64,000 bases of DNA, from contig CP000875.1 of the NCBI GenBank assembly GCA_000018565.1, positions 5,099,199 to 5,163,198 of the forward strand, given 5' to 3'. A program made the translations under genes and the position numbers. Source of the DNA: Herpetosiphon aurantiacus DSM 785. GTDB lineage: Bacteria > Chloroflexota > Chloroflexia > Chloroflexales > Herpetosiphonaceae. Shown piece after piece: positions 51,744-59,332 of this stretch. Under the pieces are notes generated by a model. It saw only the letters and a list, made by a program, of their open reading frames with translations, did no database searches and had not been told where the DNA came from. Positions within the stretch are counted from its first letter, which is position 1; every line of letters begins with the position of its first letter.

Positions 51744-52629
51744 TTCGCTTGTGAGTGAACCATCAATGGCGCAACCCAAAGCCTCACCAAAGGCACTACG
51801 CCCGAGCCGCTGGCTCACACCATTGCTGGTGCATGCGGTGTTGGGCAGCTATACCCTATTGGCGATTGCGCCGGTGGTTTTGGTGGTGATGAATTCATTC
51901 AAAGGCTCGCAAGCAATTTTTCAACAACCCTACTCGCTGCCAGTTGGCGCAAATTTTGATCCGGTTGGCTATACCACCGTCTTTGAACAAACGGCAATCT
52001 TTCGCTATCTCGGCAATAGCTTGATGGTGACGCTTGGCTCAATTTTGCTGATTTTGCTGTTTGGTGCAATGACTGCCTTTGGTTTGACCGAATATCGTTT
52101 TCGCGGGCGCGGCTTTTTGACCTTATATGCCCTGATTGGCTTGATGATTCCGATTCGGTTGGCAACCGTGAGTATTCTCAAATTGATGGTTACCCTGAAT
52201 CTGCAAGATACGATCTGGTCATTGATTATGGTGTATAGCGCTCAAGGCTTGCCGATGGCAATTTTTGTGCTTTCGCAATATATGCGCCAAGTGCCAACCG
52301 ACCTCAAGGATGCGGCGCGGCTGGATGGAGCCAACGAATATCAAGTATTTTGGTTGGTTCTGCCCTTGATGCGCCCAGCCCTCGCGACCTTGGCAATTTT
52401 CGTGATGCTGCCAATTTGGAATGATCTGTGGTTTCCCTTGGTTTTAGCTCCTGGTGAGGCTTCACGCACGCTCACGCTAGGCGCACAACAATTCCTTGGT
52501 CAATTCCAAACCGATTGGAGCGCCTTGCTAGCGATGCTGACCTTGGCAATTGCCCCGGTTTTAGTGCTCTACCTCATTTTCTCGCGCCAACTGATTCGTG
52601 GCCTCACTGCTGGTACGGTCAAGGGGTAA
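51733..52629 (+). CDS. Sugar ABC transporter permease (MalG-type)
   Basis: A 298-residue permease partner. Six segments (VLGSYTLLAIAPVVLVVMNS first). The EAA loop is LKDAARLDGANEYQVFWLVL followed by PLMRPALAT. It starts 11 bp inside the previous gene; a later in-frame ATG (MAQPKAS) is possible. The pair probably uses a shared MsmK-like ATPase coded elsewhere. Confidence 0.9.
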   Translation: MSSNSLVSEPSMAQPKASPKALRPSRWLTPLLVHAVLGSYTLLAIAPVVLVVMNSFKGSQAIFQQPYSLPVGANFDPVGYTTVFEQTAIFRYLGNSLMVTLGSILLILLFGAMTAFGLTEYRFRGRGFLTLYALIGLMIPIRLATVSILKLMVTLNLQDTIWSLIMVYSAQGLPMAIFVLSQYMRQVPTDLKDAARLDGANEYQVFWLVLPLMRPALATLAIFVMLPIWNDLWFPLVLAPGEASRTLTLGAQQFLGQFQTDWSALLAMLTLAIAPVLVLYLIFSRQLIRGLTAGTVKG

Positions 52630-52701
52630 CAATTAGGCTTTATACGGACTCAACTCAAATTTCTAATTTCATCAAGCAACCATTGCTGGCCTCTGCATGT
52701 T

Positions 52702-52766
52702 ATTTAGGGGGTGCAGGGGGATGAAAACACCCTGCGTTTCCCTCCAGCGGAGGGACGGAAGGGTTG
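52702..52766. repeat. Dispersed repeat, second family (inverted), in a ~315-bp gap
   Basis: An inverted copy of the element at 42395: ATTTAGGGGGTGCAGGGGGA, TGAAAAC, CTGCG, inner hairpin CCCTCCAGCGGAGGG, ACGGAAGGGTTG. The gap 52630-52945 otherwise holds no visible gene. Confidence 0.8.
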
Positions 52767-52945
52767 AGAAATGATGAAACCGACGAAATACCAGTAGTTC
52801 TTTAAAGCGTGTAGGGAATTAAAACCTCCGGCATTCTCCTCCAACAGAGAGCTAGCAGAGTGGCTAAGCATAAATAGCCCTAGCCGAAAGCACACTTTCT
52901 TGGTAGCATACACAGAGATTGGTTAATTGTGCAAGGAGTGCTCGT

Positions 52946-53692
52946 ATGCGGCTGCTTAACCGAACCAACGAACGCCATGAAGATAACAATCCCCATCAAC
53001 GTAAAATTCTGGTTGCCGATGATGATCCAGCGATTTTGCGCTTGGTTGAGGTGGCGTTAAGCGGCCAGCGTTATCAACTTGTGACGGTTTCCAATGGCCT
53101 CGAAGCGCTCAAAATGTATCGCGATGGTGAATACCAACTCTTGCTGATTGACGTGATGATGCCGTATATTGATGGCTTTACGGTGACTGAGCGGATTCGT
53201 GCACGCTCCGATGTGCCAATTATCATTATCACTGCGCGTGATGGCACCGATGATGTGGTACATGGATTTGAACTCGGCGCTGACGATTATATTACCAAGC
53301 CATTTCGTACTGCCGAGTTGCAAGCGCGGGTTGAAGCAATTATTCGGCGGGTCGAGGGCTATCAACATCGTAAGGCCTCGCCAATTGTGCGCATCGGCGA
53401 TTTAGAAATTGACGAGCCACGGCATAAAGTGCTGCTTGCGGGCGAGGACGTTAATCTTACGCCGATGGAATTCGAGTTGCTCTATTTCCTAGCAGCCAAC
53501 TCTGGCCAAGTTTTTGATCGTGAAGTATTGTTTCGTGAAGTTTGGGGCTACGAATATGTTGGCCAAACCAATTTGGTCGATGTGTGTGTGCGCCGTTTGC
53601 GCGAAAAAATCGAAGAGCAACCATCCAAGCCGCGCCGCATCCTGACTGTGCGTGGGGTTGGCTATAAACTGGCCGATGGTGGCTCATTGTAA
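52946..53692 (+). CDS. OmpR/PhoB-family response regulator
   Basis: A 248-residue regulator. The receiver domain (~18-135) has the acidic pocket ADDDPAILRL, the phospho-Asp in LLLIDVMMPYIDG, Thr in IIITARDG and Lys in DYITKPF. The C-terminal winged helix (~150-245) has LTPMEFELLYFLAANSGQVF and VDVCVRRLREKIE. The ATG at 52946 follows AAGGAGTG; upstream in-frame starts lack a site. No histidine kinase gene is adjacent, so it is an orphan here. Confidence 0.9.
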   Translation: MRLLNRTNERHEDNNPHQRKILVADDDPAILRLVEVALSGQRYQLVTVSNGLEALKMYRDGEYQLLLIDVMMPYIDGFTVTERIRARSDVPIIIITARDGTDDVVHGFELGADDYITKPFRTAELQARVEAIIRRVEGYQHRKASPIVRIGDLEIDEPRHKVLLAGEDVNLTPMEFELLYFLAANSGQVFDREVLFREVWGYEYVGQTNLVDVCVRRLREKIEEQPSKPRRILTVRGVGYKLADGGSL

Positions 53693-53854
53693 GCATTGAA
53701 AATTGATTGTTAGGGATGGTTTTGCTCTATGAAGGACGCAAAGTTACGAAGGGCTATTGGCTTTGGGCTATCGGAGATTGATTGGCACCTGCCCTGACCC
53801 CTATAAGAGAACTAGTCTCTTCGAAGGCTTATTACGTTAATCATTCCATGGAGT

Positions 53855-54838
53855 CTAGAGCCAACGTCGCCGCCGAAAAAACCAGAGCATTCCAATGGTG
53901 ATCGCGAGCATAATTGCCCAAACCATCAAATAACCATAGCGCCAGTGCAATTCAGGCATCAGATCAAAATTCATCCCATACAGCGAGGTAACGAGGGTTA
54001 GTGGCAGAAAAATCGTGCTGACGATCGTTAGTGCCTTCATAATTTCATTCATTTTGTTCGAGGAAACCGAGAGGTAGGTATCCAAGGTGCTGCCAACCAC
54101 ATCGCGCACCCCTTCGCTGAGGTCGGTAATTCGCACCAAATGGTCGTAAATATCGCGAAAGTAAATTTCACAATTGCGCGAAATCAGGTCGAACTCGCCG
54201 CGTGAGAGCCGCTGCATTACTTCACGTTGCGGCGATACAACCCGTCGTAAGGCCAAAATACTATGCTTAAGCTCCAAAATGCGGCGTAAAGCACTGGGCT
54301 TAGGGTCTTGAATGATGCTATCTTCGAGAAAATCGACCTCTTCATCAATCCGATCAAGGTAAGGTAGAAATTCATCAACAACGGCATCAAGCACGGCATG
54401 GGCCAAGAAATCGGCTCCGCGCTCCAGAATTCGGCCATCACGTACCGCCCGATCCCAAACGGTATCCAAAGCTGCTAAGCGTACATGCGAGGTCGTTACA
54501 ACAAAATTACGGCCTAAAAAGCAATTAAGTTCATCGGTACTTAGGCGTGAAACATCCTCGCCCACTGCCAGTGTATGCACAATAATGAACAGATGATCGC
54601 CAAAATCATCAACTTTGGGTGGTTGATAGCCGGTGCTCAGCGTATCTTCGATTGCTAGCGGGTGAAAATGAAATATCTCGCGTAAGAAGGTGTCGTATTC
54701 GGTTTGCTGACAGGCGTATAAATTGACCCACAGCATGCCCTCGCCGCTGGCATGGAGGTCGTGAATTTCTTCAACAGTCTTGATTTTGCGTAATGGTTGG
54801 TCGGGCAAGCTATACAGTGCTTGAAACATAAACACCAT
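53855..54838 (-). CDS. corA: CorA-family Mg2+/Co2+ transporter
   Basis: A 327-residue protein with a soluble N-domain and two C-terminal membrane segments (ALTIVSTIFLPLTLVTSLYG and YLMVWAIMLAITIGMLWFF). YGMNF at the first segment end is the GMN selectivity signature. CorA forms a pentameric channel for Mg2+. The start at 54838 (MVFMFQALY) is not certain; an ATG three codons later is possible. The 160 bp downstream hold only decayed repeat-like sequence. Confidence 0.92.
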   Translation of the reverse strand: MVFMFQALYSLPDQPLRKIKTVEEIHDLHASGEGMLWVNLYACQQTEYDTFLREIFHFHPLAIEDTLSTGYQPPKVDDFGDHLFIIVHTLAVGEDVSRLSTDELNCFLGRNFVVTTSHVRLAALDTVWDRAVRDGRILERGADFLAHAVLDAVVDEFLPYLDRIDEEVDFLEDSIIQDPKPSALRRILELKHSILALRRVVSPQREVMQRLSRGEFDLISRNCEIYFRDIYDHLVRITDLSEGVRDVVGSTLDTYLSVSSNKMNEIMKALTIVSTIFLPLTLVTSLYGMNFDLMPELHWRYGYLMVWAIMLAITIGMLWFFRRRRWL

Positions 54839-54849
54839 CTTTTATGAGC

Positions 54850-54876
54850 AAAAAGGGCAAGTCCTGCGACTTGCCC
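54850..54876 (-). terminator. Rho-independent terminator (minus strand)
   Basis: GGGCAAGTC (54855-54863) pairs with GACTTGCCC (54868-54876), with a 4-base loop and, on the minus strand, a T-run (plus-strand A-run 54850-54854). It ends the lipoprotein gene upstream of corA. Confidence 0.85.
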
Positions 54877-54899
54877 CAAACTATCGATGCAATCTAGGC

Positions 54900-56690
54900 T
54901 TACTTGACGCTGGTAATTCCATCATCGGCGGCAATCAGGCGGGTACGAGCTGTATTCGAAAGATCATACAACCACAACTCGCTAGGGCCGCTAATCATAG
55001 GCTCTGCACCACGTTCGTTGTCGGGCGATTGTAAAGCCCGAACATACAACAGCGCATCATCAACCACAGCGACTGAACCTAAATCGCCAAGGGTTGCACC
55101 TTTGATAATTTGACTATCGTTGCTGCCTTGGCGACTGTGCAGGCTATAATTCAATACTTGGCCGCTACGACAAGCCACATTTAAATAGTAGAGTTTGTTA
55201 TCGCTGCTCCACGAGAGCGGGCGTACCCACCATTGGTCGGTAATTGCATCGAGTTGCTTCCCAGTTTGGTCGAGCACCAAGAGATCCGCGCCACCATCAG
55301 CTCGGAGCGCTTCGACGGCAATCCGGGTGCCATCAGCCGAAACTTGGGCTTGACCAACGCTGCGATAATTGCCCAAGCTCGCTTGGCCAAGCAATCCATC
55401 AGTGCCACTCAACGGATTACTGATCAACAAGCCACCTTGACCGCCATCGGTATGGCCAACCGTCAGTACTGAGCCATCGGGCAAGGCATGCGGCATACGG
55501 CGGCTCCACTCGTCGAGCGGCGAGACCGCGCTCGCATCGCCGCCATTGGCTTTCACCTGCCAGAGTCGATAGCTATCAGGGGCCGCATCGCTCCAAGGGG
55601 CAGTAAACCAAATGATCCCGCCATCAAGCGACCAAGCAGGCTCGGCACAACCACCAACATCAGCGACCAAGGTTTCATTATCGCCATCAATTGTGCTGGT
55701 CCAGAGTGCGCCTTGGGTTGGCAAGCCATCGGGGTTGGCGCGACAGAAGGCAATTTGGGTACGATCAGGGCTGATTGCCACTGCACTTTCAATTGCCAAG
55801 GTTGTGGTAATTGGCACGACTCGCGAGCTTTCGTAGCGATACAAATCGCCTTTGCTGGCAAACACAACTGGTTGCTTGGGTGCGCTGGGTGAACCATTGC
55901 TCTTGGCTAGTGGATCATCGCCCAGCGTGGCGGTAGCGCTATCAGCAATCACCACATTTAAGCGTCCGCCATCGAGCTGCACCGTAAATGGCAAAGCCTG
56001 ATCCAGCCCAATTTCAATTAATACCCCAGCTGAATCGCTGCTAGATTGCGAAACGACTGAGCGTACATGTTGCAGCGTATCAAGTTTGAGCACTTTGGTG
56101 AGCGTGACCGACGATGAACGCCAGAGATCATCGTGTCGCCATAGCGGCAGATCGATTTGAATCACGCTGGCAATTGCGCTATCGCCTGCGAGCAATTGGG
56201 CCGCTGCTGGAGGCACACAGCGCACGACACCGTTGACGGGGCCGCTGCTGGAGGTTAATTCTAAGAATAAGCGATCGCCATTGGGCGTGCGATCAAGCCC
56301 AGCGTTATTTAAGCGGGCGCTGAAGCGCTCGTCGGTTACCGCCCCAAATGGCTGCGTACAAAAACTACTGCTTTGATTGGCAGTTGGGGTACTCGCGGGA
56401 GTGGCCCGAGGTGTACCGACTGGTGAAGGGCCAGCGGTTGGAGAAGCGCCTTTGGTAGGCGAAGGGCCAACTGTGCGGGTTGGGGTAGCCGAAGGCTCGG
56501 TTGTTGGCGACGCAGGTGCAGGCGTTAATGTCACCGTTGCCGTAGGAGTAGCCGTGCCTGTCGGAGTTAAGGCGAGAATAGTTAGCTCATTTTGTAACGG
56601 GCGAGCAGTGGGCTGTGGGGCTTGTTGACATGCTGCGAGCGCCACAACAACCAAGGCTAAACTCACACGTTGCCGTAACAACAACTTCAA
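54900..56690 (-). CDS. Lipoprotein with low-complexity linker and TolB-like beta-propeller
   Basis: A 596-residue lipoprotein. The TTG at 56690 is chosen: it follows AAGGAG by six bases and starts a good lipoprotein signal (KLLLRQRVSLALVVVALAAC). A ~70-residue Thr/Pro-rich linker follows. Residues ~110-250 contain an AMIN-like beta domain (GVLIEIGLDQALPFTVQLDG, then GRLNVVIADS). The remainder resembles a TolB/WD40-like propeller (AISPDRTQIAFCRANPDG, AQVSADGTRIAVEALRADGG, WWVRPLSWSSDNKLYYL). Surface protein; function unknown. Confidence 0.72.
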   Translation of the reverse strand: MKLLLRQRVSLALVVVALAACQQAPQPTARPLQNELTILALTPTGTATPTATVTLTPAPASPTTEPSATPTRTVGPSPTKGASPTAGPSPVGTPRATPASTPTANQSSSFCTQPFGAVTDERFSARLNNAGLDRTPNGDRLFLELTSSSGPVNGVVRCVPPAAAQLLAGDSAIASVIQIDLPLWRHDDLWRSSSVTLTKVLKLDTLQHVRSVVSQSSSDSAGVLIEIGLDQALPFTVQLDGGRLNVVIADSATATLGDDPLAKSNGSPSAPKQPVVFASKGDLYRYESSRVVPITTTLAIESAVAISPDRTQIAFCRANPDGLPTQGALWTSTIDGDNETLVADVGGCAEPAWSLDGGIIWFTAPWSDAAPDSYRLWQVKANGGDASAVSPLDEWSRRMPHALPDGSVLTVGHTDGGQGGLLISNPLSGTDGLLGQASLGNYRSVGQAQVSADGTRIAVEALRADGGADLLVLDQTGKQLDAITDQWWVRPLSWSSDNKLYYLNVACRSGQVLNYSLHSRQGSNDSQIIKGATLGDLGSVAVVDDALLYVRALQSPDNERGAEPMISGPSELWLYDLSNTARTRLIAADDGITSVK

Positions 56691-56732
56691 ACGACACTCC
56701 TTGGACAATCCAAATCGGCGCTAACGCCGCAA

Positions 56733-57476
56733 TTACATGCCAGAAAACGAATTATCGTTTTGCACAATTTTAATCCAGCCGCGCTGTAATGCAAATACCA
56801 CAGCTTGGGTGCGATCGTTGACCGCCAATTTGCGCAAAATTGATGAAATATGATTTTTGACAGTTTGATTGCTAATTTCGAGGCGGGCGGCAATTTCTTT
56901 ATTGGTTTGCCCCGCCGCTACCAATTCCAAAACTTCAATTTCACGCGGTGACATTGGCGAGTAGACATGCTCGGTATGCGTATCCATAGTCAATTGGCGA
57001 AACGAATCCATCACAGCAGCAGCGACCGCTGGGGTATTCAGCACCAAATCATTAATTGGATAATTGCCAGAGCGCACCATATCGACCGAATTGATCAGAT
57101 CATCCCAATCGATTGTGCGTGAAAGATAGGCGGCCACACCTGCTCGCAATGATTTTACAATACCTTCTTGATCGTTGATATCACTGAGCAAAATTACGCC
57201 AATATTGGGATGATTTAATTTGACTGTGCGAGCGACTTCAATTCCGTTGACCCCTGGTAAATCGACATCCATCACAATAATATCGGGGTTACTATAATCG
57301 ACCAAACGAATGGCTTGCTGTCCATTGCTGGCCTCACCAATAATTTTATAGCGTGGTACTTGGCCGAAATGATAGCGTAAGCCTTCACGATAAATTGTAT
57401 GGGCATGAACCAACACAATATTGGTTTTGGCGCTCGACTCGCCACGTCGGCGCGAGTTTTCCGCAGATGCTTGCAT
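56733..57476 (-). CDS. NarL/LuxR-type response regulator with atypical receiver
   Basis: A 247-residue regulator (ATG at 57476, MQASAENSRRR, after AAAGAGTGG; in-frame ATG at 57506 and TTG at 57533 are alternatives). The receiver has a phospho-Asp-like residue in DIIVMDVDLPG (D70), but the acidic pair of the pocket (LVDDH in relatives) is LVHAH, and the usual Lys near the end is Arg (YLSRTIDWD). The C-terminal LuxR helix-turn-helix is intact (MSPREIEVLELVAAGQTNKE, IAARLEISNQTVKNHISSIL). It may be phosphorylation-independent. No kinase is adjacent. Confidence 0.87.
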   Translation of the reverse strand: MQASAENSRRRGESSAKTNIVLVHAHTIYREGLRYHFGQVPRYKIIGEASNGQQAIRLVDYSNPDIIVMDVDLPGVNGIEVARTVKLNHPNIGVILLSDINDQEGIVKSLRAGVAAYLSRTIDWDDLINSVDMVRSGNYPINDLVLNTPAVAAAVMDSFRQLTMDTHTEHVYSPMSPREIEVLELVAAGQTNKEIAARLEISNQTVKNHISSILRKLAVNDRTQAVVFALQRGWIKIVQNDNSFSGM

Positions 57477-57735
57477 ACGATCCACTCTTTCTGGAATCCT
57501 AGGCATACCCTCGGTAAGCGATGATATGCGCAATTATACACGACGACGAGCATCAGCATTGATTGAGGTTAAACGTTAGTGGGATAGCAGATGATGCTAT
57601 CTGCTGATAATACACTGAATTATAGCGAATCGGCTAGCCTTATTCCCAACAATTTGATGACAATTAATAATCGCTCATCCGACTTTAAGCCCTACTTTAG
57701 CCGATCGCCATGGTTAGCGCGTGAATCGTAACTGA

Positions 57736-57741
57736 TATAAT
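57736..57741 (+). promoter_or_regulatory. Possible promoter -10 before rodA-like gene
   Basis: A perfect TATAAT at 57736-57741, with only a poor -35 (TTAGCG at 57714, 16 bp upstream). It gives a ~90-base leader to the gene at 57834. The gap 57477-57833 also has a small hairpin AGCAGAT/ATCTGCT (57586-57605) and no gene. Confidence 0.35.
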
Positions 57742-57833
57742 GCTGCTACGCTGGCTCAGGCTAAGGGTGCTTGGTCATGGGTGATCTCAAGCAGCTAGCC
57801 AATATGGTATTATTTTGAGTCAGGAGGGTTATT

Positions 57834-58976
57834 ATGTCCACTAGCATTCGCGCTCGTTCTTGGCGCGAGTTTAATCCAATTATGGTTGTTGCGGTCTTGC
57901 TCTTGCTGGCAATTAGCGTACCAATGGTCTATACAACCACGGTTGGAGCCGCCGGAACCTTGGTGTTTGGGCTAGGTTCTTCGTTTGCTAAACATATTGT
58001 CTGGGTCAGCATGGGCATTAGTCTGATGTTTGGTCTGGCCATGGTCGATTATCAATTGCTGCGTTCGTTAGCGATTGTTTTATATATCGCTGCGCTTGGG
58101 CTTTTGGGCATGGTGGTGGCGTTAGGCCAAGTTAAATATGGTGCGCAAAGCTGGATCGGCTCAAGCCAACTTTCGTTTCAGCCAACCGAGCCAGCCAAAC
58201 TGATGGTGATCATCGCGCTTGCCGCATTTTGGAGCAAGCATGGCGATGAGCCTAGCCCTTGGAAATCGGTCTTTATCTCGTTGGGAATTTTAGCCGTACC
58301 CCTTGGCTTGGTTATGCTACAGCCTGATTTTGGCTCAGGCATGGTGATGATCGGCATTTGGCTAGTGATGTCGTTGGTTGCCAATACCCGTTGGGTACAA
58401 TATGGCATCTTGACCCTGTTCAGTGCGCCGGTGGTCGTCTTAGCATGGCTCAAATTTGATGAATATCAACGCGAACGCTTGACCGTGTTTCTTACTCCTG
58501 AGCGTTGCGAAACCGATTTAGAGTTTCGGATGCGAGCATGTTGGCAAATTATTCAATCGCGTTTGGCAATTGGCAATGGTGGCCTTGGCGGCATGGGCTT
58601 GTTGCGCGGGGTGCAAAGCCAATTGAACTATTTGCCCGTTCAAGAGAGCGACTTTATTTTCGCGGTTACGGCGGAAGAGTTAGGCTTTATTGGCGCGGCA
58701 GTCGTGATTGTGTTGCAATTAATCATCATCTGGCAAATTTGGCGCGTAGTTGAGCGAGCACGTGACCCTTTTGGGCGTTTGATGGCGGCTGGGGTTGCTG
58801 GCCTGTTGTTGGTGCATTGTCTCGAAAATATGGGCATGAACTTGATTATGATGCCCATGACTGGAATTCCGCTGCCTTTTCTGAGCTATGGTGGCTCGTT
58901 TACCCTGACGGTTTTGATGGGCATCGGTGTAGTGCTAAGCGTCTCGATTCGCAGTAAACGTTGGTCATTTAATTAA
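57834..58976 (+). CDS. FtsW/RodA/SpoVE family peptidoglycan polymerase
   Basis: A 380-residue SEDS protein with about ten membrane segments. Motifs: KYGAQSWIGSSQLSFQPTEP (then AKLMVIIALA), LQPDFGSGMVMIGIWLVMSL, and PVQESDFIFAVTAEELGFIG with the catalytic-site Asp, ending PLPFLSYGGSFTL. SEDS proteins polymerise glycan strands of the wall. RodA (elongation) seems likelier than FtsW from the length, but is not certain. A CAGGAGGG box precedes the ATG. No cognate PBP nearby. Confidence 0.92.
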   Translation: MSTSIRARSWREFNPIMVVAVLLLLAISVPMVYTTTVGAAGTLVFGLGSSFAKHIVWVSMGISLMFGLAMVDYQLLRSLAIVLYIAALGLLGMVVALGQVKYGAQSWIGSSQLSFQPTEPAKLMVIIALAAFWSKHGDEPSPWKSVFISLGILAVPLGLVMLQPDFGSGMVMIGIWLVMSLVANTRWVQYGILTLFSAPVVVLAWLKFDEYQRERLTVFLTPERCETDLEFRMRACWQIIQSRLAIGNGGLGGMGLLRGVQSQLNYLPVQESDFIFAVTAEELGFIGAAVVIVLQLIIIWQIWRVVERARDPFGRLMAAGVAGLLLVHCLENMGMNLIMMPMTGIPLPFLSYGGSFTLTVLMGIGVVLSVSIRSKRWSFN

Positions 58977-59072
58977 GGTACTAGATCAACTGAGGACTAT
59001 TTGACGATCGGTTGCGGTGAATAAACCACCCGCAGACCCAGCACGTTAATTAAAATTGCCTAACCAACTACC

Positions 59073-59101
59073 TTGCCCGCCTTCGGGCGATTTCGTATAA
59101 T
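59073..59101 (+). promoter_or_regulatory. Sigma-70-like promoter of the kinase-phosphatase operon
   Basis: TTGCCC (59073-59078) and a perfect TATAAT (59096-59101) lie 17 bp apart. A small GCCCG/CGGGC hairpin lies in the spacer. The leader to the kinase gene is about 225 bases. The gap 58977-59332 has no other visible gene. Confidence 0.5.
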
Positions 59102-59332
59102 ACATCGTAACATTTTCTTTCTTGATAAGCTTGATCAACATTGTTCCTACAAAGGTGCTTGGATTGATTCAACCAAAACCTTTGAAGAAGCTCCTGCGAG
59201 ATGCAGTAGTTGTAGGTGGGTTGGGATGTTGGTAGCAATTATTATTATGCTCTTGTTTATTTGCTGTCCTACAACATCACCCCTACTTCGGCAAGCCGCG
59301 CATTGATCGTTCCTTAAAGCCAAGGGGGCTGT

